NCBI GenBank assembly: GCA_904501795.1
Contig: CAJGCK010000006.1
Location: 1-32,371 of the forward strand
DNA from: an uncultured Clostridia bacterium
GTDB taxonomy: Bacteria; Bacillota; Clostridia; Christensenellales; Borkfalkiaceae
Length of the DNA: 32,371 bases
Direction of reading: 5' to 3'
The notes under the pieces were generated by a model. It had not been told where the DNA came from. It saw only the letters and a list, made by a program, of their open reading frames with translations, and searched no databases. The position numbers and the translations under genes were made by a program. Shown here one piece after another: positions 1-6,998 of this stretch. Numbering within the stretch: position 1 is the stretch's first letter; each line of letters begins with the position of its first letter.

Positions 1-1122
1 CGCAATCAAATCCCCCGTCATTTCTCCGTTTTCAATAGTTTTTATCGTCGCTTTCTCTAATCTCGTTGCAAAGTCAACTAAGTCGTGAGTGCCGTCTAGT
101 TCGCCCCTTTTTCTAAGCGCGCCCGTCCAAGCAAAAATGGTCGCAACGGGGTTGGTCGACGTTTCTTCGCCTTTGATATATTTGTAGTAATGGCGGGTAA
201 CCGTGCCGTGCGCCGCTTCGTATTCAAATATTCCGTCGGGCGAAACTAAAACGCTAGTCATCATAGCAAGGCTTCCGTAAGCGGTCGCAACCATATCGCT
301 CATAACGTCACCGTCGTAGTTTTTGCATGCCCAAACTATTCCCCCTTCACTACGGACTATTCTCGCAACCACGTCGTCAATCAACGTGTACATGTATTCT
401 ATGCCTGCCGAACGGAACTTATCTTGATACTCTTCTTCGTAAATTTTATTAAAAATTGCTTTAAAGTTTCCGTCGTACACTTTGCTTATGGTGTCTTTGG
501 TAGAAAACCATAACGGCATTTTTACCGAAAGTGCGTAGTTGAAACATGCGCGAGCAAAACTTTCTATACTCTTGTCGGTGTTGTGCATAGCAAGAACTAC
601 ACCGTTACCATCGAAATCGTGCACGTCAATAGACTTTTCGTTGCCATCAGTATCGGTAAATACAAGTTTGGCTTTGCCAAACCCTGCCTTTCCGTCTACC
701 GCCTTATATATATCTCCATACGCGTGGCGGGCTATAACTATAGGTTTCTTCCACGTTGGAATATACGGGGTTATTCCGTCAACTAATATAGGAGCGCGGA
801 AAACCGTTCCGTCTAAAATCGCCCTTATCGTACCGTTAGGGCTTTTATACATCTTTTTTAGGTTGTATTCTTCTACTCGTTGTGCATTAGGGGTTATAGT
901 AGCGCATTTTACCGCAACACCATATTTTAAGGTTGCCTTAGCGGAATCTACCGTAACTTTATCGTCCGTTTTATCACGCTCTACTAACCCAAGGTCGTAA
1001 TACTCTGTTTTTAAGTCTACGAACGGCTCAATTAAAATCTCTTTTATCCAAGCCCATAAAACTCTTGTCATTTCATCCCCGTCCATTTCTACGATGGGGG
1101 TAAGCATTTTAATTTTTTCCAT
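1..1122 (-). CDS. icd: NADP-type isocitrate dehydrogenase, C-terminus cut by window edge
   Basis: The enzyme oxidatively decarboxylates isocitrate to 2-oxoglutarate in the cytoplasm, supplying NADPH and glutamate precursor. The visible 374 residues match the dimeric, eukaryote-like NADP-IDH subfamily. SPNGTIR at residues 94-100 is the isocitrate-binding segment, followed by the RHAYGDIYK stretch near 132-140. Further on are IDDVVA, the NYDGDV stretch and EAAHGTVTRHYYKY, which belong to the metal and NADP sites. Family members are about 400 residues, so roughly 25-30 C-terminal residues lie outside the window. The ATG at 1122 is preceded by a good AGGAGAG ribosome binding site. The gene follows ddl on the same strand after 79 bases that hold its own promoter-like sequence. 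Identification is by recalled motifs and is strong. Confidence 0.95.
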   Translation of the reverse strand, partial: MEKIKMLTPIVEMDGDEMTRVLWAWIKEILIEPFVDLKTEYYDLGLVERDKTDDKVTVDSAKATLKYGVAVKCATITPNAQRVEEYNLKKMYKSPNGTIRAILDGTVFRAPILVDGITPYIPTWKKPIVIARHAYGDIYKAVDGKAGFGKAKLVFTDTDGNEKSIDVHDFDGNGVVLAMHNTDKSIESFARACFNYALSVKMPLWFSTKDTISKVYDGNFKAIFNKIYEEEYQDKFRSAGIEYMYTLIDDVVARIVRSEGGIVWACKNYDGDVMSDMVATAYGSLAMMTSVLVSPDGIFEYEAAHGTVTRHYYKYIKGEETSTNPVATIFAWTGALRKRGELDGTHDLVDFATRLEKATIKTIENGEMTGDLIA

Positions 1123-1148
1123 TGTATCTCTCCTTTTTTATCCCTTTG

Positions 1149-1178
1149 ATTTTAACACACTTTACGCTATGTTTTCAA
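1149..1178 (-). promoter_or_regulatory. Candidate sigma-A promoter for icd
   Basis: Read on the minus strand, a TTGAAA -35 box (1173-1178) is followed after 17-18 bases by TTAAAA/TAAAAT (1149-1155) as the -10 box. The start codon is about 27 bases further on. No terminator hairpin is visible between ddl and this promoter, so icd may also receive read-through from the upstream operon. Confidence 0.5.
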
Positions 1179-1201
1179 GTTATTTTTTAACCTTTTCTAA
1201 T

Positions 1202-2299
1202 TTATTTACGTTTTGCCGATTTCGCGCCGTTTAAATTGAGCACGCTTGACGCGTATCCCGTTACGAAAGTTTGTGATTTTGCAAACCTTTTAAGTGCGTT
1301 TTCTATTTGCTCTTTTATAACGCAAGAAAAACCTTTAACGGTGGGTGAAAATAAGTAATATGCTAAGCAACCCGGTACGGAATTTATTTCGTTTAAATAA
1401 ACTTTATCGTTCTTTACTAAATAATCTATTCTGATAACTCCGTTTGCGCCGAGCGTACGATACACTTTCTCGCTCACGCGTTTTATTTCACTAGATAGTT
1501 TAGCGTCTATTTTTGCAGGGAACTCTCTCTCGCCTAAAACGTACTTGTCATTAAAGGTTAAAAGCGAACCTTTACCCTTTGGCCTTTCACATTCCGAAAC
1601 CACCGTTTCGCCCTTAGAATTTTCATACACCGCGCAATTAATTTCAATAAAATCGGTTAAGCACTCTTCTACTAACGCTTGCTCGCCGAATCTAAACGCC
1701 AAATCAAGCGCTTTTTTAAGTTGAATACCGTCTTTGGCAACGCTTATGCCGATACTAGACCCCAAACGGTTGGGCTTAACTATAAGCGGATATTTTAGCC
1801 CCGCGACCTTTTTGTTAAAGTCGTCGCTAAACCCTACAATCTCACCTTTTACTACGTTTACTTTTAAGCCTTTTAGCGTTAGTTTTGATAAATATTTATC
1901 TATGCTAATTGCTGAAAAAGAAAGGTTTGGCGAAGCGCACGCTATATTATGTAGTTTACAAATAGCCGACACTACCCCGTCTTCTCCGCCTTCGCCGTGC
2001 ATACAGTTTAAAACGCACGCTAAACTAAACAGTGGTTTGATTTTTTTCTTCTTTACCGCAAACAACTGATTTTTGCCCGGCAAGAACGCTACTTTTATCA
2101 ATTTCTTTTCACTAAAATTTTTGTAAAATTCTACGTCGAACAGTTGCTCGCCCGTGAAAAATTCACCGTTTGCCGAAACGTAAACGGGGACGGGTGTATA
2201 CACCGTTTTGTCTATTGCGTTGAGCGTTAAAACGCCCGTTATAACCGAAATTTCTTTCTCGACACTAGTTCCGCCGAAAAACACTGCTACCTTTTTCAT
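1202..2299 (-). CDS. ddl: D-alanine--D-alanine ligase family (ATP-grasp)
   Basis: The enzyme joins two D-alanines with ATP to give the dipeptide that MurF adds to the peptidoglycan precursor. The 365-residue protein begins FFGGTSVEKEIS, the family's N-terminal D-Ala site, and carries MHGEGGEDG, the RLGSSIGIS ATP-grasp loop and the C-terminal metal/ADP motif LNEINSVPG. The start is the ATG at 2299 because a GGAGGTG ribosome binding site lies seven bases before it; the frame could extend six codons to a TTG, which would put the start in front of that site. It is last in the run with murF. In the loop that closes the active site, the usual FYDYEAKY-like stretch reads LLTFNDKY, so the customary tyrosine is not obvious. 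A D-Ala-D-X ligase with different second-substrate preference cannot be excluded. Confidence 0.9.
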   Translation of the reverse strand: MKKVAVFFGGTSVEKEISVITGVLTLNAIDKTVYTPVPVYVSANGEFFTGEQLFDVEFYKNFSEKKLIKVAFLPGKNQLFAVKKKKIKPLFSLACVLNCMHGEGGEDGVVSAICKLHNIACASPNLSFSAISIDKYLSKLTLKGLKVNVVKGEIVGFSDDFNKKVAGLKYPLIVKPNRLGSSIGISVAKDGIQLKKALDLAFRFGEQALVEECLTDFIEINCAVYENSKGETVVSECERPKGKGSLLTFNDKYVLGEREFPAKIDAKLSSEIKRVSEKVYRTLGANGVIRIDYLVKNDKVYLNEINSVPGCLAYYLFSPTVKGFSCVIKEQIENALKRFAKSQTFVTGYASSVLNLNGAKSAKRK

Positions 2300-2345
2300 A
2301 AAAAAACACCTCCGCAATTTTTTTGCTTTGGTGTTTCTTTAGATT

Positions 2346-4022
2346 TTAGTTGTAGTTATCGGGAAGGTCGTTTTCAAAAAGAACGACGTCGCCTTCTTCT
2401 AACATCTCGTTTAAGGTTTCGTTGCCTTTTTTAAGGTTTTTAGCAAACTTTATGTTACTTCTATCAAACCCTGCTTCGACCAAGCCGTTTATGAGCATAA
2501 CCGCGTTGTGCTTGCCGATTATAATCACCTTGTCGGCAACGGTGGCAAGAAGTTTACCCATTTCGAAGTTAGCAATATTTTCTTCTTTGCCAAGTTCTAC
2601 TAGCCCCGGCGTCAACACGATTTTTCTGCCTTCAAATACTTTCAAAACTTCCATACTAGCCACAACGCCGTTGAAGTTTGAATTGTAACTATCGTCTATT
2701 ATTACTATATTCTTATTGTTGGGCATAAGTTCTAGTCTGTGCCCTACGCTTTTTATTCGGTTTATGCCTTGCGCAATCTCTTCAGTTGAAAGCCCTATTC
2801 TGTGCGCCACCGAAACCGCCAAGCAAATATTTGATATGCTGTGTTTACCAAGCAACACAGTACTACACGGAAAAGGTTCTTCCCCACGAATATGCAAAAC
2901 GAAGTTTGTTCCCTTGTTGGTTATCTCTATATCCGTTGCAAAAACGCCTAAGTCGAAACCGTTTACGCCTGCGAGTATTTTTTCGCCCGAATGTTTTTCG
3001 TACAACTCAACGCAATCTTTATCGTCTGCAGAGAAAAAGCCCACACCGTCTTGCGCTAAGTTTTCAAACAACTCGAACTTCGTTTTTTTAACGTTTTCTT
3101 TGGTCTTAAAAGTTTCAAGATGCTGTGAATTAATACCCGTTAAAATGCCGTACTTAGGCTTAACCAACTTTGCGAGTTCTTTAATATCGCCAACTGAACG
3201 AGCGCCCATTTCCGCTATAAAAATATCGTGAGTTTCATCTAAATTTTTTGCGGTTAACGCTATGCCTAACGGCGTGTTATACGATTCGGGGGTTGCAAGC
3301 ACCCTATATTTTTGGGATAAAAGTGTTTTTAATATTTCTTTAACGGTGGTTTTGCCGTAACTTCCCGTAACACCGATTTTTAACACGTTTACACTATCTA
3401 TCTTTTGTTTCGCTTTTCTTATATAGTATCTATATACTATCGCTTCGAACGGGCGGTTTATTAACGACGCAACGTATAAAACATAAGGCGTTAAAATAGG
3501 CATCGCGCAAATAAGCGAGTATCTTAAAAGCGAAACTACTTGGTTTTTAGATACGAACGCTATATAATTGAACAACGTTATTAGCCCGAAAGTTAACGCG
3601 GATAAAAACAAGATATAGGTAATAGCAAGCCTAACAAGTCTTCTGGTCTTTTTTAACGGAACTTTGGCGTTTACACTGCTTTCGGTATTTATATAAGCAA
3701 CGGTGAACAAAACGTAAGAAAACAGCCCTATATACGAAGCCACCGTGTAGCCTACCACTTGTGAAAAGCACATTGTTAACACGGCGAAAAATAAAAAGCC
3801 GAGCAAACAAAGTAGCATTAATCGGGATAGATAAGGAGTGTCTCTATTAGATAACCACCTAAAATATCGCCTACCACGATAACCGCTGAGTTGTAAAACC
3901 AACAAAAATTTAAGTGATGAGAAATATAGCAATACGCCGTTTGCAAGGCTTATTACTAAATAAATAACCCACTGGCTAGAAGCAAAAAGTTGTGAAAAAT
4001 AAGTTGCGTCAAGCGGAAACAT
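2346..4022 (-). CDS. murF: MurF-like ligase with N-terminal membrane domain
   Basis: The C-terminal part (about residues 210-558) is a Mur ligase. It has the P-loop GVTGSYGKTT at 217-226, the conserved ESYNTPLG just after, an EMGA motif, a LGKHSISN stretch starting domain 3 and DDSYNSN near the end. This fits ligation of D-Ala-D-Ala to the UDP-MurNAc-tripeptide. The first 190 or so residues are not the usual soluble UDP-MurNAc-binding domain: they hold about six hydrophobic segments separated by basic loops, so the ligase should sit at the cytoplasmic membrane face. At 558 residues it exceeds the roughly 450 of classical MurF. The ATG lies one base after the stop of the upstream hydrolase gene, implying translational coupling, and ddl follows after 46 bases. 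Another amide ligase of the Mur fold is possible but less likely beside ddl. Confidence 0.85.
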   Translation of the reverse strand: MFPLDATYFSQLFASSQWVIYLVISLANGVLLYFSSLKFLLVLQLSGYRGRRYFRWLSNRDTPYLSRLMLLCLLGFLFFAVLTMCFSQVVGYTVASYIGLFSYVLFTVAYINTESSVNAKVPLKKTRRLVRLAITYILFLSALTFGLITLFNYIAFVSKNQVVSLLRYSLICAMPILTPYVLYVASLINRPFEAIVYRYYIRKAKQKIDSVNVLKIGVTGSYGKTTVKEILKTLLSQKYRVLATPESYNTPLGIALTAKNLDETHDIFIAEMGARSVGDIKELAKLVKPKYGILTGINSQHLETFKTKENVKKTKFELFENLAQDGVGFFSADDKDCVELYEKHSGEKILAGVNGFDLGVFATDIEITNKGTNFVLHIRGEEPFPCSTVLLGKHSISNICLAVSVAHRIGLSTEEIAQGINRIKSVGHRLELMPNNKNIVIIDDSYNSNFNGVVASMEVLKVFEGRKIVLTPGLVELGKEENIANFEMGKLLATVADKVIIIGKHNAVMLINGLVEAGFDRSNIKFAKNLKKGNETLNEMLEEGDVVLFENDLPDNYN

Positions 4023-4023
4023 C

Positions 4024-4746
4024 TTAATTTTCCGAGAGTAGAAACTCTCTTACCTCCATGTTAAATTTATTAGGGGCGTCGATAAAACAAAAATGCCCCG
4101 CGTTTTTTATAAAAATTAGTTTACTGTTTTTTATTCCTTTGTTTAGTCGTTTTGCCGTGTACTTTGGCGTCTCCCTATCGTCTAGCCCGTTTATTATAAG
4201 CGTCGGGCGAGTGATATACGGCAGTGTGTAGTCCAAATGTTCGTTCACTATTTTAACGAAACTGCGTTTCATAGTCCCGTCCAAACAATTATAATCGCTA
4301 GAATAAAATTTTTTAAGTTTTTCTGTTCTTACAAAGGTTTTTAATAACGAAAAAACAGCCCTTTTTGCGTAAAACTTTACGCTTCTTTTAGGTTTTAAGC
4401 CCGCGCTTCCCGTCAATACTATTTTGTCGAAAAGGTTGGGATATTTATAGGCTAATAGCGTGGCTATTCTTCCACCGAACGAGTGCGCGATAACGCACGG
4501 AGCAACGTTAAAATTGCCATCTATATACTCTTTTACTTCGCGCGCGTAATCGTGCAACGAATAGGGATACTCCATACCCACGTTATCGCCAAAACCTTTT
4601 AAGTCGATAGCGTGAACGGAAAAATATCTCGAAAAGAAAGTAGTTTGATAAGCAAAACTCTTACTATTAGACAAATATCCGTGCAAAAATAGCAACGGTC
4701 TATCTTTAGTGAAAGCGTTTTTCTCGTTGTCTTTTATTCTAAACAA
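4024..4746 (-). CDS. Alpha/beta hydrolase, unknown substrate
   Basis: This 240-residue protein is a complete alpha/beta hydrolase. It has the oxyanion-hole HGYLSNSKSF stretch near residue 22, the nucleophile elbow AHSFGG (serine near 91), an acidic residue in NGLDDRETP and the catalytic histidine in NAGHFCF near the end. There is no signal peptide, so it is cytoplasmic. The substrate cannot be deduced; proline iminopeptidase-like or carboxylesterase-like activity would fit the fold. The start is uncertain. The only usable codon is a TTG at 4746, which overlaps the end of rimI by eight bases and has an AAGGGAGA site almost touching it. The overlap with rimI and the one-base gap to murF place it inside the riboswitch-led operon. 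Confidence 0.82.
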   Translation of the reverse strand: MFRIKDNEKNAFTKDRPLLFLHGYLSNSKSFAYQTTFFSRYFSVHAIDLKGFGDNVGMEYPYSLHDYAREVKEYIDGNFNVAPCVIAHSFGGRIATLLAYKYPNLFDKIVLTGSAGLKPKRSVKFYAKRAVFSLLKTFVRTEKLKKFYSSDYNCLDGTMKRSFVKIVNEHLDYTLPYITRPTLIINGLDDRETPKYTAKRLNKGIKNSKLIFIKNAGHFCFIDAPNKFNMEVREFLLSEN

Positions 4747-5173
4747 TCTCCCTTTTCATCACCAAAGCGCTCTCGCCGTCCGCATAATACTTTTTGCGTT
4801 CCGAAACGAAAACGAAATCAAACTTTTCATATAACTTTTTAGCAATAATATTGCTTTTTCTAACTTCTAAAAAAATAGCGTTCAGACCTAAATCCTTGCT
4901 CTTTTTTATAGCAAGGCTTAAAAGGTTACTGCCTATTCCCGTTTTTCTTAAATCAGGCTTAACGCAAATGCTTTCTAAATCAGCGTCGTCGTAGTTTTTA
5001 TTTAGCAGTATAAACGCTATAACTTCCCCATCTATCTCGGCTAAATAACCAAAGCACCTACCCGTTTCAAAAGAAGATATTAAGTTTTCTTTCGACCACC
5101 CGTCTTTAAAATACCGTTCTTGAAATTGCGCGATTGACTGAACGTGAAGGGTAGTTAATTCAACAATTTTCAT
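4739..5173 (-). CDS. rimI: GNAT N-acetyltransferase, RimI-type
   Basis: The 144-residue protein has the GNAT fold. The acetyl-CoA pyrophosphate loop is seen in the segment VKPDLRKTGIGSNLL near residues 72-86, and LEVRKSN and AKKLYEKFDF follow, as is typical of RimI. RimI proteins acetylate N-terminal alpha-amines, classically of ribosomal protein S18. In Bacillota the gene is commonly found between tsaB and tsaD as part of the t6A neighbourhood. Here it overlaps the stop of tsaB as ATGA, which indicates coupled translation. The target in this organism is not shown by the sequence. Confidence 0.88.
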   Translation of the reverse strand: MKIVELTTLHVQSIAQFQERYFKDGWSKENLISSFETGRCFGYLAEIDGEVIAFILLNKNYDDADLESICVKPDLRKTGIGSNLLSLAIKKSKDLGLNAIFLEVRKSNIIAKKLYEKFDFVFVSERKKYYADGESALVMKREIV

Positions 5174-5778
5174 CGCCCTTCTTCCGCCTGACTTTTACGA
5201 ATATATAGCGGAACGATTGCTTCTAAATCGGTGCTCGCTTGACCGTGCTTTTCTTTAATTGCGTTAAGCAAACCGTCCTTTACCGAGACCACTTCGGTTT
5301 GTATTCCGTCAATACTTTCATACGATAAAAATACGTAATCTTCTTTTAATTCGTTTAGTTCTTCTTCGCTAATAAATCGTGGGGACAAATCTACTTTGTT
5401 TCCATTATAACCCGCAACGTAATAACTGCCGTGTTTAGCATTTATTATCGCCAGGTTTTTGCCACTGCTTTTATTGTATGCTATGGTGTCGAACGAAGTT
5501 ACCGAAAGACAAGGCTTTTTATACGCTAAACAAAGCGCCTTAATCGTAGCAACTCCTATCCTTATGCCCGTGAACGAGCCGGCGCCCACTACTACGGCGA
5601 AAAAGTCTGCCTTTTCAAACTCAAAACCCACTTTTTTTGCCGTCTCTTCTATTGCGGGCATTATTTTTACCGAGTGGTTAACGCCACACTCTTTATCGAA
5701 ATAAACTTCCGTTTTTCCGTTTTGAGAGCATATTATCGTTAAATTTTTTCCGCTCGTATCCACCGCTAAATAGTTCAT
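5170..5778 (-). CDS. tsaB: TsaB, t6A tRNA-modification subunit
   Basis: TsaB is the non-catalytic ASKHA-fold partner that assembles with TsaD and TsaE to transfer threonylcarbamoyl to A37 of tRNAs reading ANN codons. The 202-residue product starts with the family signature MNYLAVDTSG and has VVGAGSFTGIRIG near residues 63-75, the equivalent of the usual GPGSFTGLRIG. It ends with a YIRKSQAEEG tail of the kind seen in TsaB. The start overlaps the stop of the ribU-tsaE fusion as ATGA, and its own stop overlaps rimI the same way. TsaD, the catalytic subunit, is not in the window. This neighbour strongly supports the TsaE assignment of the preceding fusion. Confidence 0.93.
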   Translation of the reverse strand: MNYLAVDTSGKNLTIICSQNGKTEVYFDKECGVNHSVKIMPAIEETAKKVGFEFEKADFFAVVVGAGSFTGIRIGVATIKALCLAYKKPCLSVTSFDTIAYNKSSGKNLAIINAKHGSYYVAGYNGNKVDLSPRFISEEELNELKEDYVFLSYESIDGIQTEVVSVKDGLLNAIKEKHGQASTDLEAIVPLYIRKSQAEEGR

Positions 5779-6767
5779 AAATAAATCTTCCTCGTTTTTT
5801 CGTTAACCTTTTCAATTCTAACTTTTTTAACTTTGTCAGGTAAAACGTCTTCTATTTTTTCAGCCCATTCTATAAAACAAATATTTTCGCCACCGAAATA
5901 ATCGGTAAGCCCAAGCAACGTTGCATCTTCCCCGCACGACAACCTGTAACAATCGTAATGATAAATTTTCTCACCGTAAACGTTAAGATAGGCGTAAGTG
6001 GGACTAGTCACCCCGTCAAGCCCGAAGTATTTTGCAACGCCTTTAACGAACGCCGTTTTGCCCGCACCTAAATCGCCTTCTAACAATACCACGTCGCCTA
6101 ACGAAAGGGTTTTGGCGTATTCACACGCTATTTCTTGCGTTTGTTTTTCACTATTAGAAATTAAAGCGCCGTCTTTAGCAACCTTAGTAGAAGTTTGTAA
6201 GTTGATTTTTTTGAATAAATACGAGACCCTTTTATATAACAAAATCGTTGCCACGGATATCAAAACGCTTTTTATACCGTTAAACGCTAAAATATAAGCC
6301 CAAAGTTTTGCAAACATCATATTTGAAATATCGTTAGGAACAAAGGGCAAACTACCCGTAAAGAATGGAAAGTTTATAAATTTGTTTACCAAAAGAGAAA
6401 TGCCCGTTTGCAATAAACAAGAGATAAAAAGCGTTAGCGCAACCGTTTTAATACCCTTTTTGTAACGGTACACGATAGACGGTACAAGCGCGTAAGTCGT
6501 GGTGATAATAAAATTCGCAAGTTCACCAACACCACCCGTGCTACCCACGGCAATATGTATGGCTTCTTTAACTGCGCACACTATCACCGCCGGCAAAGGC
6601 CCGTACATAAACCCTGCAAGCATTACGAAAACGTTAGAAAAGTCTAGTTCTAAAAACGAAGCGGGAGTGCCTGCAAACAATGGAATTTCTAAAAGATAAA
6701 CCACGAAAGACAGTGCGGAAAACACCGCCATACCCGATATGTTTTTGGTTGTGAATACGTTTTTCAT
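5775..6767 (-). CDS. RibU riboflavin ECF S-component fused to TsaE ATPase
   Basis: One uninterrupted 330-residue frame encodes two known families. Residues 1-187 form a RibU-type S-component with about six membrane spans, the LDFSN segment near 41-45 and the STGGVGELANF signature at 76-86; it would bind riboflavin and dock to a shared ECF energising module. Residues 200-330 form a complete TsaE: P-loop GDLGAGKT at 231-238, SPTYAYLNVY, HYDCYRL and FIEWAEK. TsaE is the ATPase of bacterial t6A synthesis. The junction (about 188-205) contains no ATG, GTG or TTG codon, so an independently started TsaE is unlikely. The FMN riboswitch in front supports the RibU call and tsaB behind supports TsaE. 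The two halves could work together or simply be tethered, which would place t6A ATPase at the membrane. Confidence 0.9.
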   Translation of the reverse strand: MKNVFTTKNISGMAVFSALSFVVYLLEIPLFAGTPASFLELDFSNVFVMLAGFMYGPLPAVIVCAVKEAIHIAVGSTGGVGELANFIITTTYALVPSIVYRYKKGIKTVALTLFISCLLQTGISLLVNKFINFPFFTGSLPFVPNDISNMMFAKLWAYILAFNGIKSVLISVATILLYKRVSYLFKKINLQTSTKVAKDGALISNSEKQTQEIACEYAKTLSLGDVVLLEGDLGAGKTAFVKGVAKYFGLDGVTSPTYAYLNVYGEKIYHYDCYRLSCGEDATLLGLTDYFGGENICFIEWAEKIEDVLPDKVKKVRIEKVNEKTRKIYL

Positions 6768-6801
6768 AAAAATAAAAGCCCCTAGTAAATTTTCTCGGGG
6801 C
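6768..6801 (-). terminator. Riboswitch expression platform: hairpin and U-run before the start codon
   Basis: On the minus strand GCCCC (6797-6801) pairs with GGGGC (6778-6782) across a 14-base loop and is followed by a TTTTATTTT tract that runs directly into the ATG at 6767. It can act as an intrinsic terminator. Its 3' arm also contains AGGGG, the only ribosome-binding-like sequence before the start, about 11 bases from the ATG. Folding could therefore block translation as well as transcription. Confidence 0.7.
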
Positions 6802-6843
6802 GTGAAAAAACAAATAAAGTTTAAACGGAAAAAATATTCCCGT

Positions 6844-6957
6844 TATTCTTTTATCATCCGGACTATACCGTCGGTAAGGGAATTTCACCCTTTCGGCGCA
6901 AAAATGCGTTAGCAGACTGTTACTGCCGGTGGGGAATTTCGCCCCGCCCCAAAGAAT
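6844..6957 (-). promoter_or_regulatory. FMN riboswitch (RFN element)
   Basis: Read on the minus strand, the conserved RFN core is present in order. GGGCGAAATTCCCCACCGGC and then AGTAACAGTCTGC come first. After a variable hairpin come AAAGGGTGAAATTCCC, TTACCGACGG and TATAGTCCGGATGA. Closing-stem halves ATTCTTT (6951-6957) and AAAGAAT (6845-6851) pair to form P1. The class binds FMN and switches off riboflavin genes when FMN is plentiful. It lies just upstream of the RibU half of the fusion, the expected target, and controls the whole run of genes down to ddl if no internal promoter exists. Confidence 0.95.
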
Positions 6958-6964
6958 TAATTAT

Positions 6965-6993
6965 ATTTTAATACCCGCTCGACTATTTGTAAA
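6965..6993 (-). promoter_or_regulatory. Promoter of the FMN-riboswitch operon
   Basis: The minus strand shows TTTACA (6988-6993), a 17-base spacer and TAAAAT (6965-6970), a good sigma-A match ending a few bases before the riboswitch P1 stem. It lies in the 41 bases between the end of the DeoC-like gene and the aptamer. The riboswitch transcript is therefore probably independent of that gene. Confidence 0.6.
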
Positions 6994-6998
6994 GTATT

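Noticed and set aside
539..1000. Plus-strand open frame of about 150 codons opposite icd
   Set aside because: It is antisense to conserved IDH motifs, has no ribosome binding site and shows no protein-like pattern. The same applies to the frames opposite murF, tex and ppdK.
6150..6215. A separate tsaE start or a hidden frameshift between RibU and TsaE
   Set aside because: No ATG, GTG or TTG lies in the linker in frame and no stop interrupts it; both domains are in one continuous frame.
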